Source: Bog-756 sp963699055 (GTDB taxonomy: Bacteria > Actinomycetota > Acidimicrobiia > Acidimicrobiales > RAAP-2). Taken from it: 64,000 bases of DNA. Under the pieces are notes generated by a model. The model saw only the letters and a program-made list of their open reading frames with translations, was not told the DNA's origin and made no database searches. This document shows, one piece after another, positions 33,130 to 41,855 of this stretch. The stretch spans positions 124,001 through 188,000 of the forward strand of contig CAVOTA010000004.1 in the NCBI GenBank assembly GCA_963699055.1. The letters run 5' to 3'. Numbering within the stretch: the first letter of the stretch is position 1; every line of letters begins with the position of its first letter. The translations under genes were made by a program, and so were the position numbers.

Positions 33130-34382
33130 CCGGGGCCGACACGGACACACGGGCGCTGGACGCCGCCACGCTGCGCAAGGACTTCCCGTTGCTCGGGCGC
33201 GAGGTCCACGGGCACACCATCACCTACCTCGACTCGGCGGCGTCCGCGCAGCGGCCCACCGCGGTCCTCGACGCCATGCGCGAGTACGACGAGACCACCC
33301 ATGCCAACGTGCACCGCGGCGTGTACTCCATCGCCGAGGAGGCCACCCGGCGCTTCGAGGCGGCCCGGGTGAACGTCGGTCGGTTCATCGGCGCCCCCGA
33401 CCCCGGTCGGGAGGTCGTCTTCACCAAGAACGCCACCGAGGCTCTCAACCTGGTGGCCCACGCATGGGGCCGGTCCCACCTCGACCGGGGCGACGCGGTG
33501 GTGCTCACCGAGATGGAGCACCACGCCAACATCGTCCCCTGGCACATGCTGGCCGCCGAGCGGGGCATCGAGCTCCGTTGGCTCCCGATCGACGACGAGG
33601 GCCGCCTGGTCCTCGACGGCCTCGACGCCGTCCTGGACGGCGCCAAGCTGCTCTCGGTGACCTGCATGTCCAACGTGCTGGGGACGATCAATCCGGTGGC
33701 CGAACTGGCCGCGGCCGCCCACGCCGCCGGCGCCGTGGTCGTCGCCGACGCCTGCCAGTCCGTCCCCCACCTGCCCACCGACGTCGCCGCCCTGGGCGTC
33801 GACTTCCTGGCGTTCAGTGCCCACAAGATGCTCGGCCCCACCGGCATCGGCGTCCTGTGGGGCCGCGAGGAGCTCCTGGCCGAGCTCCCACCGTTCCTCG
33901 GCGGGGGCGAGATGATCCTCGACGTCCGCAAGGACGGGTTCACCCCCAACGACATCCCCTGGCGCTTCGAGGCGGGCACACCGCCCATCACCGAGGCCAT
34001 CGGGCTGGGAGCGGCCGTCGACTACCTCCGGGCCGTCGGGATGGATGCCGTCCGGGCCCACGACGAGTCGCTCACCGCCTACGCCCTCGACGCCCTGACC
34101 GCCCGCTTCGGCGACGGCATCCGCATCTTCGGGCCGGTCGAGGCCGCCGACCGCGGCGGGGTGCTCTCCTTCGCCTTCGGCGACGTCCACCCCCACGACG
34201 TGTCCCAGATCCTCGACGAGTACGGCGTGTGCGTGCGCGCCGGCCACCACTGCGCCAAGCCCCTCATGCGACGGCTCGGCGTGACGGCGACGGCCCGTGC
34301 CTCCTTCGGCCCGTACAACGACGAGCACGATGTCGATACCCTGGTGGACGCGCTGGACGCCGCCGGGAGGTTCTTCTCGTGA
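33117..34382 (+). CDS. sufS: Cysteine desulfurase SufS
   Basis: A 421-residue PLP-dependent group II cysteine desulfurase that takes sulfur from cysteine as an enzyme persulfide for cluster assembly. The N-terminus has FPLLGREVHGHTITYLDSAAS, the PLP-binding Lys is in FSAHKMLGPTGIGVLWG (about 237), and the persulfide Cys is in RAGHHCAKPLM (about 379). VHRGVYSIAEEAT and NATEALNLVAH are also typical. ATG at 33117 overlaps sufC1 by 13 bp, so these are co-translated. The sulfur acceptor SufU is encoded next. Confidence 0.96.
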
Positions 34383-34446
34383 GCACCGCCCGGCACGCCC
34401 GCCCCCGGGTGCCGACGCACCCCCGTCACGAAGGGACCGCCGCCTG

Positions 34447-34956
34447 ATGCCCGGCCTCGAAGACCTCTACCGCGAGATCATCCTCGACCACTACCGCTCG
34501 CCCCGGAACCGCGGCGAGCTGGAGTCGCCACCGGCCGTGCGGGTCGAGGGCTTCAACCCCCTGTGCGGCGACGAGATCGTGGTCACCCTCGACGTCGAGG
34601 ACGGCATGGTCGCCGACATCAAGATCGCCGGCACCGGGTGCTCGATCAGCCAGTCGTCGGCGTCGCTGATGTCGGCGGCCGTCAAGGGCCGGTCGGTGGC
34701 GGAGGCCCGCGAGCTCATCGCCACCTTCAAGGGGATGATGTCCATCCACGAGGCCACCCTGCCCGTCGGGGCGGGTGTCGCCGACGGCGGTGGCCCGGTC
34801 GCCGAGCCCGAGCCGGAGCCGATCGACGTCGACGCCCTCGGCGAGCTGGCCGCCCTCCAGGGTGTGGTGAAGTTCCCGGTGCGCATCAAGTGCGCCACGC
34901 TGAGCTGGAACACGCTGGCCCAGGGCCTCGACGAGGCGGTCGGCAGCCCGGTCTGA
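34447..34956 (+). CDS. sufU: Sulfur-transfer protein SufU
   Basis: A 169-residue SufU, the zinc-containing sulfurtransferase that accepts sulfur from SufS in Gram-positive SUF systems. The three conserved cysteines are in FNPLCGDEI (about 40), GTGCSISQSSASLM and RIKCATLSWNTL. The 20-odd residue insertion between the second and third Cys (here containing VAEPEPEPIDVD) distinguishes SufU from IscU. ATG at 34447 is 64 bp after sufS in the same unit. It converges on the LCP gene; a CCGCCG/CGGCGG hairpin lies between. Confidence 0.95.
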   Translation: MPGLEDLYREIILDHYRSPRNRGELESPPAVRVEGFNPLCGDEIVVTLDVEDGMVADIKIAGTGCSISQSSASLMSAAVKGRSVAEARELIATFKGMMSIHEATLPVGAGVADGGGPVAEPEPEPIDVDALGELAALQGVVKFPVRIKCATLSWNTLAQGLDEAVGSPV

Positions 34957-34971
34957 GCCCGGCACGGGTCA

Positions 34972-34985
34972 CCGCCGACCGGCGG
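34972..34985. terminator. Short hairpin between sufU and the LCP gene
   Basis: CCGCCG and CGGCGG are perfectly complementary around a 2-base loop in the 54-bp convergent gap. There is no T tract, and the loop is tight, so terminator function is only a possibility. Confidence 0.3.
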
Positions 34986-35010
34986 CCGATCCGGGCCCCG
35001 ACGACCGACC

Positions 35011-36456
35011 TCAGCAGGGTGTGGGGTCGAAGCTGGTGTCCACCGTGGTGGTCGTGACCGCGGGCGCCGTGGTGGCCGGCGTGCTGCCGCCCGTCGAGTA
35101 GGTGGTCGACGGCGCCGTGGTGGTGGTCGTGGTCGACACGGCCCCGTCCGGGCCCGGCGCCGGCGTCAGCGGCACCGGGGCGGGGGCGCCCAGGAACTGG
35201 CTGATCACCTGCGTCGCCTGCGGCTGCTGCACGTAGAGCACCGATCCCAGGTAGCCGAAGACCGACGAGTCGGACGAGTAGGTGGGGAGCGTCGTCGTGG
35301 CCAGTGAGGTGGAGGCGAACGTGTGGAACTCCTGGGCCAGGGAGACCAGCTCGCTCACCGTGAACGTCGAGTCGATGGTCACGCCCTGCACCACGGAGCC
35401 GATGAAGGCGTTGAGGGTGAGCGGGTTGTACTGCTTCTCGGCCTGGTTGATCAGCGCCTTCAGGAAGGCGTTCTGACGCTGGATCCGGCCGAAGTCACTG
35501 GTGCCGTCGTACTGCCAGTACCCGTCCTCGTAGTACTGGTAGTGGCGGCTGCGGGCCACGGCCAGCGAGTACCCGCCGTTGAGGTGCTGGCAGCCAGCCG
35601 TCGTGATGTTCAGCCCGGTGTAGGTGTCGCGGGCCGGGTAGGGGAAGTCCAGGTTGACGCCGCCGATGGCGTCGACCGCACCCCGGAACCCGATGAAGTT
35701 GAGCTGGACCACGTGCTCGATCGGGATGCCGAAATTGGCCTCGATGGTCTGCACGAGCTGGTCCGGGCCGTTGTTGTAGGTGGCGTTGATCCGGTTGTAG
35801 GTGCCGATCTGGCTGGTGTCGCCGGCCACGGACACGACCGTGTCCCGGGGGATGGACAGCACACTGACCTGGCCGGTGGCGGGGATGATGTGGACGATCT
35901 TGACCACGTCGCTGCGCTGGCCGCCCGCCGTGGACGTGTTGCCGTAGGCGTTCTGGTCGGTCGCACTGAAGCCCACCCGCGAGTCCGACCCGATCAACAG
36001 GACGTTGAACGGCGCCCCGACCGGTGCGGTGCGCAGGTGCTTGACCGTGACCTTGGTCACCTGGCTGAAGCGGTACTGCACGTAGGCGTAGCCCGAGCCG
36101 ACCGCCACGATGGCCAGGGACACCAGGACCACCCCGGTGAGCAGCAACCAGTCGAGCCAGGTCCGTTTCGGCTTCGGGCGCCTCCCCTTGCGATTCGCCC
36201 CGGTCGGTCCGTCCGCCCTGGCGGCGGCCTCCCGACGCTCCTTGCGGGTCAGCGGGACACCGGGGTCCGCGGTCACGGCTGCGGCGGCGACCCCTTCGGC
36301 CACCGGGGCCTGGGCGGTGGCCGTCCCGGGAACCGACCCGGCCGGTGCGGGGTCGGCCGGGTCACCGGCGGGGGTGGACGGCTCGGCGGCGGCGTCGCCC
36401 TCGGGGCGCCGCTTGGCACTGTGGGCGCCTCCCCGGCGTCGGTCTCGGCGGGCCAT
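35011..36456 (-). CDS. LytR-CpsA-Psr (LCP) family cell-wall ligase
   Basis: A 481-residue membrane-anchored protein of the LCP family, which attaches undecaprenyl-linked glycopolymers to peptidoglycan outside the membrane. An unusually long, charged cytoplasmic part (1-100; Ala/Pro then RKERREAA and KGRRPKPKR) precedes one transmembrane helix (about 103-123). The LCP domain follows, with NVLLIGSDSRVG, RSDVVKIVHI, SIPRDTVVSV, NRINATYNNG and the arginine-rich ARSRHYQYYEDG. The last 60 residues are Thr/Ser/Pro-rich and end in Cys. ATG at 36456 has TAGCGT six bases upstream. It separates the two SUF units but has no known role in Fe-S assembly. Confidence 0.92.
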   Translation of the reverse strand: MARRDRRRGGAHSAKRRPEGDAAAEPSTPAGDPADPAPAGSVPGTATAQAPVAEGVAAAAVTADPGVPLTRKERREAAARADGPTGANRKGRRPKPKRTWLDWLLLTGVVLVSLAIVAVGSGYAYVQYRFSQVTKVTVKHLRTAPVGAPFNVLLIGSDSRVGFSATDQNAYGNTSTAGGQRSDVVKIVHIIPATGQVSVLSIPRDTVVSVAGDTSQIGTYNRINATYNNGPDQLVQTIEANFGIPIEHVVQLNFIGFRGAVDAIGGVNLDFPYPARDTYTGLNITTAGCQHLNGGYSLAVARSRHYQYYEDGYWQYDGTSDFGRIQRQNAFLKALINQAEKQYNPLTLNAFIGSVVQGVTIDSTFTVSELVSLAQEFHTFASTSLATTTLPTYSSDSSVFGYLGSVLYVQQPQATQVISQFLGAPAPVPLTPAPGPDGAVSTTTTTTAPSTTYSTGGSTPATTAPAVTTTTVDTSFDPTPC

Positions 36457-36525
36457 TGCACGACGCTACCAATCCCCGGTCGGCACGGGTGATCAGGCCG
36501 CGGACGGGCTCTGCACCGCGGCGGC

Positions 36526-37254
36526 TCAGGTATAGGCGGCGTACCCCGTCCGGTCGACCGACTGGGCGAGCCCGGCGTCACCGGTGGCCACGACCCGCCC
36601 GTCGGCGAGGACGTGGACGACGTCGGGACGCAGCACGTCGAGCAGCCTGCGGAAGTGGGTGATGGCCAGGACGCCCAGACCCCACTCGGTGGTGGCCTCC
36701 TGGACCCGCCGGCCCACATCGGCCAGGGCGTCCACGTCGAGACCCGAGTCGATCTCGTCGAGCACGGCGAACTCGGGGCGCAGGACCCCCAGCTGCAGGG
36801 TCTCGTTGCGCTTGCGCTCGCCGCCGGAAAGGTCCACGTTCAGCGCCCGGTCGAGGAAGCGCTCGTCGAAGCCGATGCGGGCCGCCTCGGTGCGGAGACG
36901 TGCGGCCACGTCGCCGTCGCCGGCGTCCGCCGGACGGGCCGCGGTGAGGGACTCGACCAGGGTGACGCCGGGCACCTCGATCGGGTGCTGCATGGCCAGG
37001 AAGAGCCCGGCCCGGGCCCGGCGCCAGGTGGGGAGCGACAGCAGGTCGACCCCGTCGAGGGTGACCGAGCCGCCGAGGATCTCGTAGCCGGGCCGGCCCA
37101 TCAGCACGTGGGCGAGCGTGCTCTTGCCGGAGCCGTTCGGACCCATCACGGCGTGGACCTCGCCTCGGCGGACGGTCAGGCTCAGCCCCCGCAGGATCTC
37201 GCGTCCCGGGATGCCGGCCCGCAGGTCCTCGATGACCAGCTCGCCGCCGCTCAC
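36526..37254 (-). CDS. sufC: SUF Fe-S assembly ATPase SufC, copy 2
   Basis: A 242-residue second SufC ATPase. Walker A is GPNGSGKST, the signature is LSGGERKRNET, Walker B is AVLDEIDSGLD, and the switch His is in AITHFRRLL. All motifs are intact. It differs from copy 1 in many surface positions and lacks the N-terminal extension, so it is not a recent duplicate. The GTG start overlaps the Rieske stop (GTGA, 37251-37254), and the order sufD-Rieske-sufC is the usual actinobacterial one. This copy is therefore probably the ancestral partner of SufB-SufD. Confidence 0.94.
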   Translation of the reverse strand: MSGGELVIEDLRAGIPGREILRGLSLTVRRGEVHAVMGPNGSGKSTLAHVLMGRPGYEILGGSVTLDGVDLLSLPTWRRARAGLFLAMQHPIEVPGVTLVESLTAARPADAGDGDVAARLRTEAARIGFDERFLDRALNVDLSGGERKRNETLQLGVLRPEFAVLDEIDSGLDVDALADVGRRVQEATTEWGLGVLAITHFRRLLDVLRPDVVHVLADGRVVATGDAGLAQSVDRTGYAAYT

Positions 37255-37583
37255 GGGACCACCACCGAGACGTCGTCGCCCTCGACCACGACGTCGTAGA
37301 CGGGCACGGGACGGGTGGCCGGCAGCGAGCACGGGGCCCCGGTCCGCAGGTCGAACGTCGAACCGTGCTTGGAGCACTCGATCTCGCACTCGTCCGCCCA
37401 CACCTCGCCGTCGGCCAGCGAGAAGTCCTCGTGACTGCAGCGGTCGCCCACCGCGTGGAACGCGTCGCCGATGCGGACCAGTGCGACCCGCATCCCGGCC
37501 ACGTCGAACCGGCGCGCCTCACCCGGGGCCAGGTCGCCAACCGAGCACAGGCGGGCCGTCGTCCGTCCGATCGGCTCAGCCAC
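37251..37583 (-). CDS. Rieske [2Fe-2S] ferredoxin-like protein in the SUF unit
   Basis: A 110-residue Rieske-fold protein. The cluster ligands are Cys49-x-His51 in CSHEDF and Cys70-x2-His73 in CSKHG, the spacing used by dioxygenase-type ferredoxins. Short length and lack of a membrane anchor mean it is soluble. It overlaps sufD by 8 bp upstream and sufC2 by 4 bp downstream, so all three are co-translated. Rieske proteins at this position recur in actinobacterial suf operons; electron transfer during cluster assembly is plausible but unproven. The start is GTG at 37583. Confidence 0.93.
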   Translation of the reverse strand: MAEPIGRTTARLCSVGDLAPGEARRFDVAGMRVALVRIGDAFHAVGDRCSHEDFSLADGEVWADECEIECSKHGSTFDLRTGAPCSLPATRPVPVYDVVVEGDDVSVVVP

Positions 37584-38910
37584 GGGACACCCCCGACCGC
37601 TCGGCCAGCGACCGGCCGACGAGGTCGCGCACGCCCGGCAGCGGCACCTGGTCGGCGATGCTGTCGAAGAACCCCGCCACGATCAGCTGCTCCGCCCGCT
37701 CGGGCTCGATCCCCCGCGACTCGAGGTAGTAGCGCTGGTCCTCGTCGACCGGACCCACGGTCGACCCGTGGCTGCACCGCACGTCGTTCTCCTCGATGTC
37801 CAGGTTGGGGACCGAGTCGGCGTGGGCACCCTCGTCGAGGACCAGGTTGTGGTTGGTCTGGACGGCGTCCGCCTTGACCGCGCCCCGCCGGACGCGGATG
37901 AGACCGCTGTAGACGGAGTGGGACGTCTCGGCCACCGCCCCCATGAACAGCAGGTCGCTGGTGGTGCGGGGGGCCCGGTGGTCCTGGAGCGTCCGGAAGT
38001 CGAGCATCTGGTCGTCGCGGCCGATGAAGGCGGCGCGCAGCCTGCTGGCGCCGGCGTCGCCCTCCAGGGCCGAGTCCGTCCGGAGCCGCGCATAGCCGCC
38101 GCCCAGGGCGACGGCGTAGCTCGACAGCGTGGCCCGGGCGCCGATGGTGCTGGCCTGGTGGGCCAGCTGCCAGGTGGCGGGCCCCAGCGACTGGATCGAC
38201 ACGTACGCCAGGGTGGCGTCGTCGAGCACCTGCAGCTCGGTGACCGGGACCACCAGGCGCTCCGCCGGCGAGTCACCATCGGACGCCCAGTCGGTGGTGC
38301 CCCCGGCCAGCAGACCCGAGGTGGCGTCGACGACGAGCTCGACCACCCCTGCGGTCGACCCCTCCCCCGCCCGCACGACGGTCCGGGGGAACACGGCCGA
38401 ACCACCGGCCCCGGTGACCACGTGGACCACCACCACCGGATCCGCCACGGTCGCCCCCGGACGGACGTCGACGACGACGGGGTCGACGGCGAACGCGTCG
38501 TTCAGCAGTGGGAAGTCGTGGGGGTCGCCGAGCACGGCGCCGAGGAGGGATCCGCCGTCGGCGTGGTCGGTGGCCCGTCCGACCGACAACAGGTCGTCGT
38601 CGGTCGTCGAGGCCAGGGTGGCCAGCACCCCGTCGAGCGTGACCACCAGGCCACAGCGCGGACCGAGGGAGTCGACCAGCGCGTGGATGCGGTCCGAGGG
38701 CACACCGGACGCATCGCCGCCGGTGCGCTCCGCACCGACGGGTCGGAACCGGTCCAGGTCCAGCTGGTCGATCCGGCTGTAGCGCCAGACCTCGTCCTTC
38801 TCGGTCGGGAGGGGCGACGAGGCGAACGCCTCGGCGGCCGCGGTCCGGCGTCGGCGCAGCCAGGGGTCGCCGGGCAGTGCGGCGGCGTTCTCGGGGGTGA
38901 AGGTGGGCAG
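37576..38910 (-). CDS. sufD: SUF scaffold component SufD, non-canonical start codon
   Basis: A 444-residue SufD, which with SufB forms the scaffold for Fe-S assembly. The conserved N-terminus is present in frame: PTFTPENAAALPGDPWLRRR, then EVWRYSRIDQLDLDRF. The C-terminal beta-helix has QNHLVLDEGAHADSVP-like NHNLVLDEGAHADSVPNL, ENDVRCSHGSTVG and the terminal FFDSIADQV. No ATG, GTG or TTG exists upstream of this N-terminus before an in-frame TAG. CTG at 38908-38910, seven bases after GAGAGG, is the best start; ATC 38911-38913 is an alternative. The first canonical codon, GTG 38703, would remove about 69 conserved residues. Confidence 0.9.
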   Translation of the reverse strand: MPTFTPENAAALPGDPWLRRRRTAAAEAFASSPLPTEKDEVWRYSRIDQLDLDRFRPVGAERTGGDASGVPSDRIHALVDSLGPRCGLVVTLDGVLATLASTTDDDLLSVGRATDHADGGSLLGAVLGDPHDFPLLNDAFAVDPVVVDVRPGATVADPVVVVHVVTGAGGSAVFPRTVVRAGEGSTAGVVELVVDATSGLLAGGTTDWASDGDSPAERLVVPVTELQVLDDATLAYVSIQSLGPATWQLAHQASTIGARATLSSYAVALGGGYARLRTDSALEGDAGASRLRAAFIGRDDQMLDFRTLQDHRAPRTTSDLLFMGAVAETSHSVYSGLIRVRRGAVKADAVQTNHNLVLDEGAHADSVPNLDIEENDVRCSHGSTVGPVDEDQRYYLESRGIEPERAEQLIVAGFFDSIADQVPLPGVRDLVGRSLAERSGVSRG

Positions 38911-39051
38911 GATCGGACCTCTCGCGGATCGAGGCCCGGTCGACGAGCCTCGGTCTCCATACTACCGGGCCGATCGGGCCCTCCCACCGGCCCCGGGGTC
39001 GCTCCCCGGCGGGCCGCGGGCCCGGGCGGCCACGCCCTACGCTGGGCGGCC

Positions 39052-39906
39052 ATGACCGCTCCCACCATCGAAACCTTCGCCTCCGAGGTGCTCGCCATCG
39101 AGGTCGACGGCCACGTGGCCACCCTGTGGCTGGACCGTCCCGAAAAGCGCAACGCACTGGGCCCCGCGTTCTGGGACGACCTGCCGGAGGCGATGGCCGC
39201 CATCGGCGGCGACCCCTCGGTCCGGGCGGTGGTGATCGCCGCCCGCGGGCCCCACTTCTCGGTCGGGCTCGACCTGGTGGCGATGTCGGGGCTCATGGGG
39301 GGTGGCATGGACGGCGACGGGCCGCGCCCGTCGGTGGCGGCCCGCGCCTGGCGCTCCCGGGCGGAGATCGTCCGCCTGCAGGAGTCGGTCACGTCCGTGG
39401 CCGACTGCACCGTGCCGGTGATCGCCGCCGTCCACGGCTGGTGCATCGGCGGTGGTGTGGACCTGATCGCCGCCTGCGACATCCGGTTGGCCAGTGCCGA
39501 CGCCCAGTTCTCGGTGCGCGAGACCAGGATCGCCATCGTCGCCGACCTGGGCAGCCTCCAGCGCCTGCCCGGCATCATCGGCCGGGGCCACGTCGCCGAG
39601 CTCGCCTACACCGGCAAGGACATCACGGCCGCGAGGGCCGAGGTCATCGGCCTGGTCAACCACGTGTGCCCGGATGCCGACGCCGTCGTGGCCGACGCCC
39701 GGGCCATGGCCGCCGAGATCGCCGCCAACTCGCCGCTGGCCGTCCAGGGGACCAAGGCCGTGCTGGTCGCCGGCGAGGACCGGACGGTGGCCGAGGGCCT
39801 CGACTACGTCGCCACCTGGAACGCGGCCTTCCTGGCGTCGGACGATCTGGCCGAGGCCATGACGGCGTTCCTGGAGAAGCGGCCCGCCACCTTCACCGGC
39901 AATTAG
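39052..39906 (+). CDS. Enoyl-CoA hydratase/isomerase, dienoyl-CoA isomerase-like
   Basis: A 284-residue crotonase-fold protein. The oxyanion-hole segments are GPHFSVGLDL and VHGWCIGGGVDLIAACDI. The active-site stretch FSVRETRIAIVADLGSLQRLP closely matches delta3,5-delta2,4-dienoyl-CoA isomerase (ECH1), with acidic residues at the Asp/Glu positions used to shift double bonds of polyunsaturated acyl-CoAs. Plain hydratases have GxxPGxGGTQRL here instead. ATG at 39052 has TACGCT at 39038-39043 upstream. It sits alone between the SUF genes of the other strand and is not obviously related to them. Confidence 0.88.
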   Translation: MTAPTIETFASEVLAIEVDGHVATLWLDRPEKRNALGPAFWDDLPEAMAAIGGDPSVRAVVIAARGPHFSVGLDLVAMSGLMGGGMDGDGPRPSVAARAWRSRAEIVRLQESVTSVADCTVPVIAAVHGWCIGGGVDLIAACDIRLASADAQFSVRETRIAIVADLGSLQRLPGIIGRGHVAELAYTGKDITAARAEVIGLVNHVCPDADAVVADARAMAAEIAANSPLAVQGTKAVLVAGEDRTVAEGLDYVATWNAAFLASDDLAEAMTAFLEKRPATFTGN

Positions 39907-39942
39907 GACCCGTCGCCGGAGCGGCCAGGCCCGGACCCGGGG

Positions 39943-40308
39943 TCAGCGCTTCCGACGCCACCACTTGCGACCGCTGCGCTCGTCCTCCTTGCGGACGTCG
40001 GCGAGCACGTCGGGCGCCACGGCGTTGATGATGTCCTCGGCCTGGTCGAGCAGGGCGGCGGCCTCGTCGCCGGGGACGTCGGGCATCGGCTCGAGCGCCG
40101 GCTCGACCAGTGAGCCGTGGGACCAGCCCACGTCGGCCAGGCGCGGGGCGTAGGAGGGACAGTCGTCCGGGCACTTCCACGGCGCCTCGGGGGCGAGGTC
40201 CAGCACGCAGAACCGGGCGACCTCGCCGGAGTCGTAGGTCCTGCTCTGGAAGTGCTTGCACTCTTCACGCATCGGCAATGGGGGCTCCCTCGTCGTCTCC
40301 GTGACCAT
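39943..40308 (-). CDS. Uncharacterised four-cysteine protein downstream of sufB
   Basis: A 121-residue soluble protein that I do not recognise. Its N-terminal half carries four cysteines (17, 34, 46 and 50) spaced C-x16-C-x11-C-x3-C, in CKHF, RFCVLDL and CPDDCPSY, which looks like a metal or Fe-S site. The C-terminus is a charged helix ending in RSGRKWWRRKR. The start is ATG at 40308; ATG at 40272 (MREECKHF) is equally plausible and keeps all cysteines. It begins 42 bp after the sufB stop on the same strand, so it is probably in the sufB transcript. A role in Fe-S handling is inference from context only. Confidence 0.7.
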   Translation of the reverse strand: MVTETTREPPLPMREECKHFQSRTYDSGEVARFCVLDLAPEAPWKCPDDCPSYAPRLADVGWSHGSLVEPALEPMPDVPGDEAAALLDQAEDIINAVAPDVLADVRKEDERSGRKWWRRKR

Positions 40309-40350
40309 TGTGGCCCGTCGGCGGGGGCCTGTCGGCACGCCCCCGGCCGC

Positions 40351-41751
40351 TCAGCCGATGGAGCCCTCCATCTGCAGCTCGATCAGCCGGCTCCACTCGA
40401 CGGCGTACTCCATCGGGAGGGTCCGGGTGATCGGCTCGATGAACCCGTTCACGATCATGCCCATGGCCTGGGTCTCCGACAGCCCGCGGCTCATCAGGTA
40501 GAAGAGCTGGTCGTCACCGACCTTGGACACCGTCGCCTCGTGGCCGATGCGGGCGTCCCGCTCCCCCACCTCCATGTACGGCTTGGTCTCCGAGACGGAG
40601 ACGTCGTCGAGCAGGAGGGCGTCGCACCGCACGAAGCTCTTGGCGTGCTTCGCCCCCTCGTCGACGTGGACGAGCCCGCGGTAGGTGGTGATGCCGGCAT
40701 CCTTCGAGATCGACTTCGACACGATGGTGGAGGTCGTCTCGGGGGCGGCGTGGACCATCTTCGCCCCGGCGTCCTGGTGCTGTCCGGCCCCGGCGTAGGC
40801 CACCGACAGGACCTCGCCCGATGCCTTCGGGCCCATCAGGTAGACGCTCGGGTACTTCATCGTCAGCCGCGAACCGATGTTGCCGTCGATCCACTCCACG
40901 TGGGCCTCGGCCTCGGCCCGCGCCCGCTTGGTCACCAGGTTGTACACGTTGTTCGACCAGTTCTGGATGGTCGTGTAGGTGATCCGCGACCCCTCCAGAG
41001 CGACCAGCTCGACCACGGCGGAGTGCAGCGAGTCGGTCGTGTAGACCGGTGCCGAACAGCCCTCGATGTAGTGCACCTGGGCACCGACGTCGGCGATGAT
41101 CAGGGTCCGCTCGAACTGGCCCATGTTCTCGGCGTTGATCCGGAAGTACGCCTGGAGCGGCTGGTCGACGACGACGTTCGGCGGCACGTAGATGAACGAG
41201 CCGCCCGACCAGACGGCCGAATTGAGCGCGGCGAACTTGTTGTCGTTCGGCGGGATGATGGTGCCGAAGTACTTGCGGACGAGGTCGGGGTGCTCCCGCA
41301 CGGCCGTGTCCATGTCGCAGAAGATGATGCCGAGGGCCTCGAGGTCCTCGCGGTTGCGGTGGAACACGACCTCGGACTCGTACTGGGCGGTCACGCCGGC
41401 CAGGTACTTGCGCTCGGCTTCGGGGATCCCCAGCTTCTCGTAGGTGTTCTTGATGGCGTCGGGCAGGTCGTTCCAGTCCTCCACCTGTCCCGACGTCGGC
41501 TTGATGTAGTAGTAGATGTCGTCGAAGTCGAGGTCGGGCATGTTGACGGCGAACCACTCCGCCATGGGGCGGCGCTCGAAGCGCTGGAGGGCGCGCAGGC
41601 GGAAGTCCCGCATCCACTCCGGTTCCTTCTTCATGGCCGACATCTCGCGCACGATCGCCTCGGACAGCCCCTTCTTGGGCTTGAAGACGTAGTCCTCTTC
41701 GTCGGACCACCCCAGCTTGTACTTCCCGAGGTCGAGGTCGGTGGCCGTCAT
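40351..41751 (-). CDS. sufB: SUF scaffold protein SufB
   Basis: A 466-residue SufB, the main scaffold on which Fe-S clusters are built with SufC and SufD. The family features are KPKKGLSEAIVREMSAMKKEPEWM near the N-terminus, the long beta-helix with FIYVPPNVVVDQPLQAYFRIN, HYIEGCSAPVYTTDSLHSAVVE, KASGEVLSVAYAGAGQHQDAG and the C-terminal LPMEYAVEWSRLIELQMEGSIG region. The Cys in IEGCSAP is the usual cluster/sulfur residue. The start is ATG 41751 with an AGGAG ribosome-binding site. Unlike usual suf operons, it is separated from sufD by the plus-strand crotonase gene. Confidence 0.96.
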   Translation of the reverse strand: MTATDLDLGKYKLGWSDEEDYVFKPKKGLSEAIVREMSAMKKEPEWMRDFRLRALQRFERRPMAEWFAVNMPDLDFDDIYYYIKPTSGQVEDWNDLPDAIKNTYEKLGIPEAERKYLAGVTAQYESEVVFHRNREDLEALGIIFCDMDTAVREHPDLVRKYFGTIIPPNDNKFAALNSAVWSGGSFIYVPPNVVVDQPLQAYFRINAENMGQFERTLIIADVGAQVHYIEGCSAPVYTTDSLHSAVVELVALEGSRITYTTIQNWSNNVYNLVTKRARAEAEAHVEWIDGNIGSRLTMKYPSVYLMGPKASGEVLSVAYAGAGQHQDAGAKMVHAAPETTSTIVSKSISKDAGITTYRGLVHVDEGAKHAKSFVRCDALLLDDVSVSETKPYMEVGERDARIGHEATVSKVGDDQLFYLMSRGLSETQAMGMIVNGFIEPITRTLPMEYAVEWSRLIELQMEGSIG

Positions 41752-41782
41752 GAGCGCTCCTGATCGGTAGCAGGGAAGGGTG

Positions 41783-41808
41783 ATTTCCCCTATCCAGATA
41801 GTAACAAC
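41783..41808. promoter_or_regulatory. Half-site upstream of sufB shared with the sufC1 promoter
   Basis: ATTTCCCCTA, six bases, then TAG repeats exactly the stronger arm and core of the sufC1 inverted repeat; the rest of the second arm is poorly conserved. On the sufB strand it lies next to a TACTAT -10-like box, overlapping the expected transcription start about 40 bases before the ATG. Confidence 0.45.
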
Positions 41809-41855
41809 TCCGGTCCCGTCGCCGCGCGGCCCCCCCGGAGTCGTCGTGCCATGGT

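Noticed and set aside
38502..38960. sufD starting at ATG 38958-38960
   Set aside because: That ATG is in another frame from the conserved SufD N-terminus; it would need a frameshift, for which I see no evidence beyond the missing start.
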